A stretch of 64,000 nt of DNA from Opisthorchis felineus. Lineage: Eukaryota; Platyhelminthes; Trematoda; Opisthorchiida; Opisthorchiidae. Within the stretch, counting starts at the first letter, position 1. Every line of letters starts with the position of its first letter. Below are positions 37,006-50,290 of the stretch, one piece after another. The DNA lies in assembly GCA_004794785.1 (NCBI GenBank), contig SJOL01006408.1, forward strand, positions 1,152,617 to 1,216,616. The letters run 5' to 3'. The notes under the pieces are model-generated. The model had not been told where the DNA came from, made no database searches, and saw only the letters and a list, made by a program, of their open reading frames with translations. The translations under genes were made by a program, and so were the position numbers.

Positions 37006-38282
37006 TTTGAAGCCTTGATGTGAGAGGAAAGGGAATGATTAGGCCGAGGGAGCGGACCTACTGCTGGCTTATCACTGGCCTGTCGCAAGCTCTCTGAGTT
37101 GCCTATATTCCGAAGCGCTCAGCAGACAATCTGGAAAGAAACAGACAGCACAAACTCCACTGACGTCGACCAGCTGCCACTTCTTGTGCAATCCCCAGGG
37201 GGTCATGGGGACCCCATCGTGGAAGCTGGACAGCATCACCAACACCTAAGCTCTTCCCACTCTCTTTACACCATTCTGCCAAGTTATATCTTGTCCACCC
37301 TGCGGTTTTTGCCATTCTAAAGGAAGCGCGGAGAGTGGCTCATCTACAAACGCCGAAGCAATTAACACGAAAACGTTCAGTCAGGGGATTTATGAGAAGG
37401 ATCCGCATAAAAATCAACACTGCGCTTACTGGTACCATCTTAACGCAGCTAGCTTTAAAATGGCTAGGTATACTGTGCAAACAATCGGCCAGTCTGACAT
37501 TTCCTTCCGGCGAAATTAAACTTCACTGCATGACTAACCCAATAATCATCCCACACCAGGTCTGAATAGTTGAGCTTATGCGACCGATCGTTCACCCAGG
37601 TGACTGCTCGACAGGCTTAGTCTGGGCAGAGTAGTGGCGCAACAATGAATAAAAATTTTGCTGCAGCATTTTATGCGTTTGGACCGGACTCTCATACATT
37701 TCGATCAAGGGAAGTTATAACGCGCGCAAAATGTAGCTGATTATTTCCGCAGCATTTTGCCCATTCAGCAGTGTGAAAGCTTACTGGCAAAGGCTTCGTA
37801 TTCCTGCACGTTCACCGTGCCTGATCAGCCGTACTCATTAACAGTGGAAAGCAAAAACACAAATTACAATATTAATGAAGCAACGTTTTGAGTGCTCCAG
37901 AGAGGACCAACAATGGATGTTTTAGGAAATACTTCTTTCGGATCTAGGGGTCCGTTCAACTTCTGAGCAGCCGAAATTCCCTTGAGGATGAAAATCATCG
38001 GTTCACAAGTGTTCAGTTCTCTCCAAACCTACCATTACGTTGTCTTCAATCAGGAACAATACTCAGCATTTGCGCTGAATTCGATACTCCACGCTAAATG
38101 ACCGAATAAAATACCTCGACCCAATCAAAGTGTCAAAAAATGCGAAAGATCGGGAGGTCGATATATTGGAGAAAAACAAATAGCAATGCAGTCAGGACCT
38201 AATGCAGTGAAGAAAAAGAGTGCTGCCTTTATAAAACACGTCTACCATGAAATGGATGGGGTGATATACCCCAAGTGTTTTC

Positions 38283-38673
38283 GGGTTCGTTTAAGTAGAA
38301 CATAAGTTTGAGGGAAACTCGGGGACTGCGCCTACCGGATGAATCCCAAGAAGGACGAAACCAATCATGGGTTGTCGGATAGTTTTCAGCAACCTTATGT
38401 TTAGCGTGTTACGTAATGCACTACTCATAAGGTTGCTGAAAATTCTTCGACAGCCCACGACCGGTTTCGCCCTTCTTGGGGCTCATCAGGTAGGCGCGGT
38501 CCCCGAGTTTCCGTCAAACTTACGTTCTACTTGAGACCAAATTGCACGAAATTAGCGAAATACACTTATTTGCAAACAAGAGATCACAAACGAGAGATTA
38601 AGCTGGGTTCCAGGCCTGTCAAAAAACCAAATTTGTTCGCAAATGAGTGTATTTCGCTATGTTAGTGTGTTAC
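38283..38673. mobile_element. Composite palindromic fold-back element
   Basis: Four blocks follow one another. A head in reverse orientation (38283-38415) and a head in forward orientation (38410-38579) meet at the palindrome TACGTA (38410-38415). The forward head runs into its joint (ATACACTTATTTGCAAACAA), and then a tail in reverse orientation (38580-38632) and a joint in reverse (TTCGCAAATGAGTGTATTTC, to 38660) follow. The right edge ends with AGTGTGTTAC, like the eroded terminus of other copies. The first two blocks make a roughly 130-base hairpin arm pair. Confidence 0.65.
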
Positions 38674-39004
38674 TTTTATACGATCTTTAAGGATTACTTT
38701 GGTTAACCGGAATATTACTGAGAAACCAGACAGGACGTTCAACATGGGACTTCTTTTGCAGATAAAACCCATGTAGAAGTAGCTGGTACGAAGAGACATA
38801 TAAAACAAATTAGTTGATGTAATATGTTGAACGGAACACCTTAAATTGTCGGGCCCGATGTCCAGGTCAAACGAAATCCAGAAATCTGGCTCATCCGCAC
38901 TTGGGAGGCAACCTAAGTGAATTAGTGAGCAAACAGTTTGTAGGCAGGCCGGGTGGATTTCGTTCAGACTATCTTAGAAGAAATATAATTGATATGTTCG
39001 AGAA

Positions 39005-39225
39005 GTGCAGTCATTTGCTCACCAATCTGGTTATCACTGGCGGTCCAAATGAATACCAGCTGAATCTCTCGTAGCATAAACAGGTGTATTTGGTGAATTT
39101 CTTACAATTCGCTCTCAAGCAGAACATACGGTTGATGGAAACTCAGAAACTTCGCCTATCTGATAAGCACCAAGAAGGGCGAGATAGGTCGTCGGCTGTC
39201 GAAGAATTTTCAGCAGCCTTCTGAG
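39005..39225. mobile_element. Fold-back element, composite tail-plus-inverted-head copy
   Basis: A forward tail (CACCAATCTGGTTATCAC ... CCAGCTGAATCTCTCGT, 39005-39075) is joined to a reverse head (GGTGTATTTGGTGAATTTC ... AGAATTTTCAGCAGCCTT, 39083-39222). The block order differs from both copy 1 and the composite element about 300 bases upstream. Confidence 0.55.
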
Positions 39226-42200
39226 GGGTTTCCGCCAAAATAACTGATATATGCTGTTTACCATTCCATAACACTTGCTCCAATGTGGTAGCTAGGGTAC
39301 AACAGTGTTGTCCAGAAACCACCAAAACTTTGCATCGAAAAATTTCTAATCCGCACCTGTCTAAGTGGCCGCAAAATTATTGTTAACGCATCTATTTTCT
39401 GGTGATATCTGTTGTCTAGTCCCTGTATCCAGTTAACGTGGTTTGAATACGAATATTCAAAACCGCTATTACTTTTGCTCTTGTTTGGAGCCGAACTTAA
39501 GGAACTTGGGCGAACTCTAAATATCCCAGAAAGGTCTTTCACCAACCTATTAAGCGCATGTAATGTGAGTGTGATATTTTAATATATCATCGGTATTCGC
39601 AACATAATGCGGATTTTTATATTTGGTTTGCAGTTGTGTTTGTATGCTCCAATTTTCCGGCCTACAACTTCCGACGTTTATGGTTGGCTGACACGCATTC
39701 GACCTTGAGACATGTGACTTGACTGCCTGTGACTGATTCCTGTTTCTAAACAAAGCTGCAATTGTGGGTTCATCGGCGATGTGTAGTTTCCTCACTATTG
39801 AGCATACCGAATGGTCAATAAATTATATCAGCTTACCTATGAAGTTAGCTTACGAGAAATGATTTGTGATCCGGCTATCGTTTACTTGAGCAGCGTTCTT
39901 CGGATATGCGATGAACTGATTGATTGACTCATCTGTAGGGCATTGTTTTCACACAATGAGGCTTTATTGATGTAATGTGATTGCAACTTTGTTTGTTCCT
40001 GAAATCAAGGCTATCATAAAGGCTATCATAATCGACAGGTTCAACTGGAATTTAGCCGAGTCTTCCAATAGAACCAAATTGGTGTGTAAATACGTGTACT
40101 TCGTGAAGAACATCAAGTTTACAAACATTTGGTAAGCAACTTAACTCCAATGCAAAGATCACACACTTACTGGTTGCAGACGAATGAGGCCGGATTTGAT
40201 TGGGAAGATTGTGGAAAACAAATACACCGGTCCTTAATCAACTAAACAGTATCTAAAATGGACACCTTCATAAAGGACCGATTTCTGCTAGAATTTTAGC
40301 ACCATGACTACTCATTCTCCAGCTCGGAACAAGGACAATTTTTCCAGTCAATATTACCACCCTTAGAAGAACAAGAATCACACAATCCCCTTTTTCTGAT
40401 GTGTAAGTGAGCTTTTTAACATTTCCAGTGTTTATTTGAAGACCATTATTGGGAAGTGAAACTTAATGACCATTATTCCCACTAGGTATGCTCAATTCAC
40501 CGCTGCGTCTCCTGTTTTCCACCTCCAGCTGTGACATATTTCATCCTAGTAGTGTCGGGGGAAGCACCACCAAAATTGTTGGTTTGTTGCAAGGTCAGTA
40601 GTTCCTGAACCAAGAATAGCGTTTAGTCTTCTCAGTGGTAACTTGGCTCAAACTAATGAAATGTGGATGGAAAGGTAGGTTGTTCCAGCATATTGTGAAT
40701 GGATGTTGTGTCTGCGTGACCTCGTGTAGGGGTAACGGCTTGGAGCAGGGAACCGTAAGGTCAAGTCTCAAGGTCAGTCAGAACTCAACCAATCAACAGA
40801 CCGGTTAGCCATCAAGCCAGTAAAAACAGTTACTGGAACTACCAATGATAAGCCACAGGTGACCCTTCTCAGAAATACTTGTGGGTATCTCAGAAGCCTT
40901 TTTTTCCACATAGCGGCCCCAGAAGAACATGCTCATCTAGATTTCAAGAAGTTGACAGATTTTGGCAAATTTGACGAAGAACTGACACCTTTTCACTACC
41001 CATCTACTTAGAGTACTTAAGAGTAACTTTACTCTCAGTGCAACCCAGAGTGAATATACCTGATGCAAGCAAACGCTACTGAACCATGTGAGACACTGAC
41101 CAATGGCGATAGTCATATATCCATGTGGAGGTCTACTCAAGCTCACGTCCCACAATGATGCTCTTCAACCTTGGCAACCTTATATGACTTCCTGCATGTG
41201 ATCCTCAGCACTTAATTACACCTCAGTCCAACTTTTTAGAATCACGACTACCAGTCAAAATTTGGCTTTCAACGACATCAATAGTTCACCAACTTGTATG
41301 AATTATTTAAGTCGATCAATAAGTCTATAATTTTCTGTATGATGTTCAGAAAAAACTTCAACATAACCGAATCCCTTGGCATCTGTTTTGAACGAGTTTC
41401 TTTAGGGTCATTCGGATTTATCCGCTTACTTCTCACAGCCACTTTAGAAGTAGTTCTCCGCCAAACAGACCTTGACAGCTGCTTTTGTTCCATAGAAATG
41501 CCACAGAACTGCTCTGTCCGAACGTAGCTTGGACTCAAAACGGACTCATGGATCGTTCAAGAGCACAGAGCTTTCCGCAAGTGTGAGGCGCTTCAACGCA
41601 GCAAACGCCGTCTAAGAGGGCTGGGTGTATACGATTATTACTCCAGACTCGTTCGCTAGCAGAGGACGGCACATACTACTTTCAAGTCGCAGGGCAAAAG
41701 GAGCCGACTTGAAATGTAGGCACTATTATTTTCTACAGTGCGGTGGTGCAACAGTCTACTTCGCTTCGCTTATCGCCGGCTTCCTTGCAAGTATTCGCTC
41801 ACACACCCACTAACTCACTGCTTTATGCTACGAACCAGCAGACAGTGCCCATGTCTATCCTGTTGCTGTCGCAGTTTGAAACTGAGAGTGGAATCAGTCT
41901 GGAGTAAATGCGGTCGGGAATACTGAAAATAAACCAAACCAGCGAGCCAACGGGTGAATATCAAGGGCCAAAGATTGAACTTTGAGGAAGGAAACATCGT
42001 GAACAAACAGGTAGAAAACTACACCAAATGATATTAAACAGACTTATATTACAATCCCAGTTTTAGCGGACGTAGAACAGTTCAGTTTGGGTTTATGGTT
42101 CACAAACTGTGGACCGAAGTGTAGCGGTTCCAGCTGTTACAGCCTTGTTTACAGAGGATAAGGAGAATAAGGGAATGAGAGTCGCACTTTGGAGGGGATG

Positions 42201-43539
42201 GCCCAATCAGTTCATTGACGCCAAACGGACTTGTTTGTCCACTATAGCATGAAGTAAGGGCTATTCAGTGAAGGCAATAGCTTTGGTGCAAGAATGTTAC
42301 TGGCCGTGTGACACAACCTTATCTGTCAGGGCCAATAACTCCTGATTAGTCCCACTCTGCAGTCCCTATCTGGAGAGGTGGCAGTCACTAAAGTGACTGA
42401 ATTGACTGATAAGGAATTCCATGCTTTGTTTCCAAGTCATGGACTGACCGACCCTGGATCGTCTCCATCAGTTACAAGGTTGATTGCATAGAGCTCTACG
42501 AGGTAAACGGTCTTCTGAACGTGAAACAGCCTCCTGTAAACAAACTTCAGCAACCACTGACGTGCAAAATTATCAGCTTGTCACCTCGCACACGTCGGGG
42601 CTGGCGTAGAAACCGCATAAAACTGACGGACCACTTGACGAAGAAGCTAACTGTGTGCGCCTGCGAAAATACCCAGCGTCAAATGCGAAACACGACACAA
42701 TTTGGAATCGTTCGCGAACGATGACAAAAAATATGTTTATGAACTTTAGCGCATGTGTCAACCTATACGATGCTCCGTGGAATGCGCCCAATCTCCTACT
42801 AATGACAGCACTCGTACATGTTTGAAAATACGATGGAAATCATTGGATTCCGATGCACCGATTGCCCATATTCGGAGGTCGTCCTTTAGTCAAGAGGACC
42901 TTTATTGACACAAGCACAATACTGATCGACGCCCACACTGATGCACCAATGAAAACTTACTAACCACTACCCAAGTAAGCTTTGATATTCTCACCTCGAC
43001 CGGCAGTGAGAGATTTACTAGAACACTGCCAAACTCAGCAAGCAAATCAGCTATCACTTTTTACCATCAGCCCCTTCATAAGTGTGCCAGAAATCGCAAA
43101 TTTGAGCGTGTCCCAACCATGGCTTATTGAGTGACAGTGTGAAAAGTTCTTTTGGCTACAAGCAGTGCACGAGAACTAACAAGTTTGAAATGTGAGGTAT
43201 TTCGTTTTTGAATACAACCACAAGCCACGTGCTGACACACGGTACAGAATCCCTAGGATTCAGACGCTTCTTTCTGAAGCTAAGAGATATTTCTCGCAAG
43301 AAGACCATGTCGGCTTCGATCTCACTGAGTTTTCAAAATACTGCTGAACCTGAGTCATGAAGCGTCCTGCTTGGTGAGAGATTTTAGACTAAACCGTTTG
43401 GATAGATAGATTTGTAGGCATTGCAAACGCTTCTGAATATCAAGAGGGAAATTCGGTCGCTGAATCACCCTCAAAAGCGCTCTATACTGTCCCAGCTTGA
43501 GTCACTAACCCTACTAATCAACCACATTTTTGTAGAAGT
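39226..43539. other. Intronic, no gene recognised
   Basis: A tandem pair of AAGGCTATCAT at about 40008-40030. Both strands are open at 41278-41538 without motif. Confidence 0.5.
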
Positions 43540-43720
43540 GGTATAGCCGGGAGTTCGCGGTTTCTATTCTCTGTAGGTCGAAACTCGCGATTCGTCATAT
43601 GAGCAATGCTGATGATCTCAGCAGAGACGAAACAGTCAGCATGTAGCAACTTCACTTACAGGATGGAACCCCTAATAAAATTTCAAATTCTTCTCATATT
43701 ACCATCAAACATCCGTACAA
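43540..43720 (+). mobile_element. SINE-like repeat, 3' part
   Basis: CCGGGAGTTCGCGGTTTCTA, GATTCGTCATATGAGCAATG and CTTCACTTACAGGATGGAAC correspond to the B-box side and distal body. Confidence 0.5.
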
Positions 43721-44273
43721 TAGTGTTTTCAGTGCCACAGTAATTAGCCTGACAAGGTACACAAAGTTCTTTCAACTCACGATGATTACAGCTTCTTTTG
43801 AAGGCCCAAAAGACGAAAAAGGGGCTCGAAGTGAGTGCTTGTGTAAGCATTCAGAGGTTAGGCTCCGAATTAAGAAATTTTACATCAAAGAATTACACCA
43901 GACTGTCCAAAAAATAGGGCACACTTATTTACTGGCTGCGACTATCTCCTGAGAAGATTAGCCACTATTAGAAACTTCAGTTATGGAAGCACCTTGCCAG
44001 ATTGCTCACAAGTAGCGATCTGTTGTCAGTTTCAATAAAGGACTCCGTAGACTGTCTTCTGACGATATGCAGTCGGTAATTCACTCACCTCCGCTTAGGC
44101 TACACCATTTCTGACAGGATAGAAGGGTTATTTTTAGTTTGGGAAATATTGAAATCTTTGTATCTCAGACAGCGCCCAAACCGTTATAGACGTCATTGTC
44201 GAAGAAACTGACGTGAATGTTACAAGCCGTGACAACGTGTTTCTGTCTCAGTGTTGAACATCGTCTATAGATA

Positions 44274-44660
44274 ATGGTCTTCACTATGGTTCAAAAAAGC
44301 CAGATTCTGGGCATCACCTCGTGTGAGCCATGTTTTGCCTGCATTACTTATGACTGGCTGGATGACTGCGCCGGGGAAACAGTTTTCAATGCGTATACTG
44401 ACCTGGATTCTTTTCCACAAAATGACGTTCGGTTAAATGAAAACATGCTGGTCGTTGTAGACGCGACGTTGATTTTTTCACCTGTCCGTCGGATGGTGGA
44501 ACTCAAGTATCCGAAGTCGGCAGCCTGTCCGAACACTTCACCTCTTTTACTGATGAAGTCTAAGAAGACCATTTCTCTTGAAGCGCTGAATGCTAGTCAC
44601 ACTAATGAACGAGATTATTCCGAACATAATGAGGCCCTTGCAAGCTTTAACAAACCTTAA
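44274..44660 (+). other. Unidentified open reading frame, 128 codons
   Basis: ATG to TAA on the + strand, inside RASGRF intron 2. The peptide begins MVFTMVQKSQILGITSC and includes YDWLDDCAGETVFNAYTDLD and LIFSPVRRMVELKYPKS. Composition is protein-like, with no low-complexity bias and no obvious repeat match, but I recognise no domain, no splice context is evident, and the opposite strand is also partly open. It could be a retroelement fragment or chance. Confidence 0.2.
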
Positions 44661-45127
44661 TTACAATATATTTAAAATTCACTAGTGCACAAGTTCGACT
44701 TTGACTACCTGGAACGTAAGCTGCATATGGAGTAACTGCTTCAGATATACAGATCTTACTTCCAGGTTTTGTTAAAACTTATTTTACTTCGTGATGCTTC
44801 GCACGTATTTTGACCGGCTGAGCTACCTAGAATGGTTGCTCTCCCTCACGGTTATGAACATGAACTTCACAACTAATACGAAACAATTATGTCTAATAGA
44901 CAGCCAATATTTGTCAGGATCATAAGGGAGCGTTTGCGTAAAATCTACGGCGGGTCAGACTTTGGTTTCATCTAGATAAATGCAGATTCTTGCGTAAACT
45001 ATTCGAGAGCGGAAGGGGAGACCGTCAGCGCGACTTTAGCAGCCCGAGTTCATTCCTGGACATGTTTGCCGTTCATTCAAATTCTACATTGACTTCTCAC
45101 TTCTAAACAAATCACATTCCTTTTTAT

Positions 45128-45520
45128 GGAGATTTCGTTCTGTAAGCGAAGTGTACTTATGCTGAAAGGATGAGGAGCACCGTACGTTTTCTTATTCCCC
45201 ATTGGGAATAATCACCAGTCCGCACCTCACGAATACCCAGGGTGATTCAAACTTGCAAATTTCCGGCTGAAGTTTGGCCACGATAGGCTGATCAACGGTG
45301 TGATAACATAGCACTTCGACAGGATGTAACGTCACTCATCCTTCAATCACGGAGTTCACATTACATGGTCGCGTGTTATGTGACTGCTCGAATGACGACT
45401 TCTCAGAAGGAGATTAGCTCGTCTTGTTGTCTTGGTTCTGTGCTACTCATATTGTGTTAGTAGTACGCGGAGACTTTGCAAGTTCAACGGAGTTTTTGTC
45501 CTGCAAGTGAAACAGAACAG
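45128..45520 (-). mobile_element. SINE-like repeat, reverse copy exceeding one unit
   Basis: Reverse blocks begin with TTCGTTCTGTAAGCGAAGTG, pass through CCTTCAATCACGGAGTTCAC and GCTCGAATGACGACTTCTC, and end with TTTTTGTCCTGCAAGTGAAAC, the same block as the start. It therefore holds more than one repeat period. Confidence 0.55.
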
Positions 45521-47198
45521 AATGTTTTGTTTAACTATTCGTGTCGCGGAATAATGGTGAAAAACAACAGCGACAGTGTACGGCTTCACTGTAATATACT
45601 GTTAGAATTGGTGAATTACCAAAATCCAACGGACAAAATCTCTTGTCACTGAACCGCATGCAACTAACTTATTGATGTAGCTGTCTAAAGAAACGGCAAA
45701 ATCCACGTCAATGCCTCGCGGAGGAAATGTTATCTGACGATCTTAGTATCTGAAATCAAAAGAAACCTGTGTGGGATAGCATGACGAACAGTCGCGAGTA
45801 CACGACCAATCAGCCTTCGGCAAGGATTTTCTGACACAAGCACGCTCAAGACTCTGTCTTTTTCACTCACTTCCGTTAAAGAAAGAGGCAAGTGTATTTG
45901 GTTCATTTGGGGGGACGTAAATTTATGTAAACCGGGTCACCGGAATCCATAGGGACTTAAGTTCACTAGTTTATGGTATGGAGGCCAGCCAAGTGCACTT
46001 TTTAATAAGTTGTTCTACTGCTTTCTTTCTATTCGTACGTCCGTTTTTATTTCATTGAAAACAACCCTCTTGACTTTGACGTTTGCTCGAAATTCCCAGC
46101 CAGCTGGTAAGACTGCGTGAGTTTTGATCAAGTTGAGCCACCCGGATCAAATCTGTTGCATATCGAGAGAGAGGTTATCTGAGGATCCGAAGCGCTTTGA
46201 TTCCTCAGGACACCACAGTACACTGTTACACTTCTCCAGTAGTCTATGGTTGACATGTAGATAACAGAAGGTTGGGCGGTTTATTTTGGAACTTTAGCGT
46301 AGCGAAATTCAGATGAAAGAAAGAAATCGATCTGCGCTGAGTACAGCCCTCTCACCAAGCTGTGACATTGTGTCGAAATCACACTAGTCTTGGAAACCCT
46401 CTATAGCTTGGGAGACGGGCTCTTCGAGCCTTACTTTTGTGGTTCCACACAGCACGGACAACAAGGCAAGTTCACCGAAAATGAAACTGTATGATGCCCT
46501 CATGTTAAAAGTGTTCTAGTATAACCTTCTAGTGACTTCACTGCTTTGCCGAATGAAGTTGACGATATTTGCATTTGCTACCTGGTAATGGAAGTTAAGG
46601 AAAGGGTACGGAAAAACAAAAGGAACATACACAAGGTTATTGAGTTGGATGTTTGCCCAGTTCTGACTTGAACGATAGGTTCCCGGACCGGTTTGCGGAC
46701 TGGTTTAGTTAAGCGCTGACTTTTAATCACCTTCGCTCAGACAGAATTCCGACGCTAGATATAATTTTTGATTCGCATTTTCCAATATTAGGGGCGTAAG
46801 CATCTAATGGCTCGAATTTTACTTGCAGTGCGCCATAGACTTCCAATCAATCTTTCGCATCCCTGGTTGGCACGGCTCCTCCAGTCTGATTGAGCAAAGA
46901 CGCACGTCCCACGCGGTACACTTGGAGGTTTACGACCTAGAATTATTTGCGTGAATGGCTTGCTTCATCAAACTTCACAGACTTCGTTGTACTTTGATGC
47001 CTCTCGTGCATGTGTCGAAATTCCACGTTATCAATCTTATGGGATGCGTGGTTTTTATCATCGAACTCAACGGTTTTCAACGGAGGCCCGTCATTGTCCC
47101 AGTGGAGACGCAACCAAAGCCACATTTTTTAGTAGCCAGGCCGCAATCTTTTTTCGGTAGAATCTCTCCAAGAAGTGATTTCATCTCTAGTAATGCAC
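45521..47198. other. Intronic, no gene recognised
   Basis: The last 250 bases may hold further decayed sequence of Penelope remnant D, but no motif is readable there. Confidence 0.5.
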
Positions 47199-47822
47199 TG
47201 AAATTTGAGATTCCGCCATCTCGCACTCAATTTTTGGGTCACTCTTGTGGGCAGCAAGGTGTCCAAAACCGACAGATACATGGAAAATTTCATCAGACAT
47301 AGTTTGAAAAAGAGAAAACAGCCAACACATAATTGCCTAATGCTCCCCGTCATCGAGAGAGAACTGGCAGTAAGATTCCTAAAACCACACGGAATCCTGG
47401 TAGCACAAAGACTAAGTGTCATTTTGAGAGGATTGATTTTCACACCGAAGGAAAAGCGCAAGCCAAGCAATCAAAGCGTTGTCATCTACCAAATAAAGTG
47501 CAACGAATGCAGCAGATAGCCCACTGAACAGACAGGAGGGAAACACACTCTGCACGGATCACCGAGCACATTGCCACCTTAGGAATGTACGTTGAATACA
47601 CACGTTTCAATTCTAGCACGCGGAACTACAGACCACACGAGAAATGTTTCGGACACATTGAGTTTGAGAGCAAATTCGATCAACCAGCACACTGAACTGC
47701 ATGTAATCTGCCATACCATTCGGGCAAAAAATAGTGAACTCGACCATCTAACTCTGAATGACCCAAACAACCATCAGGGGACTGGATCAACTTCAGCAGC
47801 AAGCGAGCAAATGGAGCACTGA
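47199..47822 (+). mobile_element. Penelope-like element remnant D: RT thumb/linker and GIY-YIG endonuclease
   Basis: On the + strand 47205-47519 contains DRYMENFIRHSLKKRKQ, then VIERELAVRFLKPHGILVAQ, then VVIYQIKCNECS. This is the end of the reverse-transcriptase region, the Leu-Lys-Pro-x-Gly-Ile linker and the IYxIxCNEC start of the GIY-YIG nuclease. A TAG follows and the nuclease core continues in other frames around 47520-47580 with visible EQTGGKHTLH and RITEHIATL traces. The final part (47592-47822) reads RANSINQHTELHVICHTIRA and ends at a normal-looking stop, matching the Ile-Asn-x-His-x-Glu-Leu C-terminus of this family. Several frame changes make it non-functional. It lies sense-oriented in RASGRF intron 2. 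Confidence 0.8.
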
Positions 47823-48623
47823 ATGAAACGAGAAAGTCAATGTCAAAGGTCCTTTGTCCTCTGACCAATCAGAACAGTGGTTGACGACCCAACTAATAGG
47901 TTGCCTAACCAAACCATCAGTCATAATTGAGGTTGAACCTTATCTGAAAAGAAATATGTGAGTCCAAGGCCATTACATACTCTCAAGCGCACCACTGTGT
48001 TCTCCCACAAAAAACAAGGTAATATTGAGGTCACCTGTCAAAGAGTTGGCAACTTCAACGAGCTACTCGACCACCGTGGGCTATTCTGCTGTTGAACTGC
48101 ATGGAGTAAAGTTAGCCTCCTCTCAGCACAAACTAATTATAGCTTGTTTACTGCAGGACACCTGGAAGATCCTTTGGCCGATTAGTTCAGAACTGTGCAG
48201 TAAAGGATGACAAACAGATATATCAGCTGAACGGTTAACATAGATTATTTTCACTTTCTTGTGACCAATATGGTATACAGAAAAACGGTACATAACCATT
48301 TCCAAAATTTTAATCTTCATAAGTAGTGAGTTTACGTTCTGCAAGTAAATCGGAGTATTGTAATATTTATTCGTCCATTTTGAGCCTCACAAAAATCTCA
48401 AAAATCTCTAGGGTTAATACCAAAGGCAATATTCTGGATAAAAGCTCAGATACAGCGGCGCTCCGTTAGGGGCGGATGGTTGGCATTCAGACAGAATAGA
48501 ATATTACTCATTCTTCACGCACGCCGATTCGAATCACCTAGCATCGTTACGCCTGAAATCACTAGAACTATTTTACTGGATACTGGACTATTTTGTGTTA
48601 GCTAGGGAAAAGTTTGATAGAAA

Positions 48624-48720
48624 ACTACTCATAAGGTTGCCGAAAGCCTTTGACAATTCGTCAAGGACTTTACCCTCCTTGAGGCTCTTCACTCTCCGAG
48701 TTTCCGTCAGTCATATGTTT
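48624..48720 (+). mobile_element. Fold-back element, degenerate head copy
   Basis: ACTACTCATAAGGTTGC at the start and CTCCGAGTTTCCGTCAG near the end match the head; the middle is substituted and slightly shortened. Confidence 0.6.
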
Positions 48721-50290
48721 CGTAGTTTAGAGCTTTCCCCAAGACATGATTTAATTAAGGATTAATTGTCTTTTTTGCGGCGGACTGGTTGCAATTTATG
48801 GACATGTTTGAACAAATGAATTAACATTTGCGCACTTCTGGTCCATGTATGAATTAGCAATCGGTTCCTTCCCGCGACCTCTTTTTGTCAGCAAACCCCA
48901 CACTTTCGATCATTTATTGTCGAAATTGTCATCATTTTTAGGTTCTGATATAGCTGATGAGACGAACGTAGACATGAGACTTTGAGGCTCTTCCGGTCCA
49001 TTTATTTGTTAGTTCTCATCGAGCGTTGCAGTAATCTACGCAATATTATTAAAAAATCGGGTCAGCTCGATTGTTCAGTGTCGCACTCAGTCATTCAGTG
49101 TTGCGAACTGACTGGCTCTGTGACGTATGATGCTGCTGAGCTTTGGCCTGCGTCATGGCTTGGATAGGTAGAGGAATGACACCGGTGTGCATTGTAAGTA
49201 ATATTTAAAGGACCACATCACAATGAGTACTCTTCGCATTTGAGTAAGGTTGTTCTAGAATGCGTCACTGTATAACCAATGACAAATCCGATCGTCTACA
49301 CTGTGCTTGGTACCTACTTGGCTACTGAACCCACCTTGCTCGGATTTTGCAAGCCATACTTACCGGCTACTGTCACCCAAATACTGATCGAGTATTCCAG
49401 GTTAATGCTTCCGTTAAGGCCCAAGAGCAACAACGCTAATTCCGCTCCGAAGAAAAAATGACGGTCGGACCAAAATGTGGTCCAGAGTTTTCTCGATAGC
49501 ATTGATGAATCGCTGGGTAAACGAAACAGGTGCCACTTAAAGAACAGTCTGCTTCGATTGGACCGGGCCATTTCCTCTGCACTGAAGTCAGAGAGTTTCA
49601 GCTGACTGACTGAAAAGCTTCACAGTTTTTCTAAGACAACTTAGGTCTTGGTGTGATTCGAGTATCACCAAGCCAGGACCTGGAAAATAGTTTCGATTCC
49701 TTCAGTATACACAAATGGTGTCCTAAGTATAATTCGCAACGTGCCTAAATTTAAATGTCTCATTTATTCTTGTTTCTGACATGTATAACTCAGTCTTAGC
49801 TGATGTCCACCTTATGTGGTTTTCAGAATTAAATCACATGCATGGTTTCGTTTTAAAGGGTAATGAGGTCAAAAATCCGAAAAAAAACTGGATAAAAAAC
49901 TCCGAATGGGTTATGGGTTAATATCAAGGTTGAAGTAACCAGGTATTCTAAAGCGAATCAGGCAAAGTGTCGAAGTATTCCTCATGTCTTTGAAAACGAA
50001 ACTCTAAGATAGTTCAGAAGTCGAGATTTTCGCAGAATGTGGCCCCATTTTGGAACCGCTGGGCTAGACGAGCACAGCCTTCCAGTTGTTCCTTCTCTTG
50101 AACTGGGACACAGTAAACATTTACGCGATAAAGTTCAGGTCACATTATTACTTTTACTCAGACCAGTACAGTCTTTTGCTTACGGATTTAAGCCAACCAT
50201 TTTGGTTGACGCTTCTATTCTTCCACCTATGCCAGCTTAGCAAATCCTGCCGTATCCTGGCTGTAATACATGCTCAGAAGAACCTCAGCT

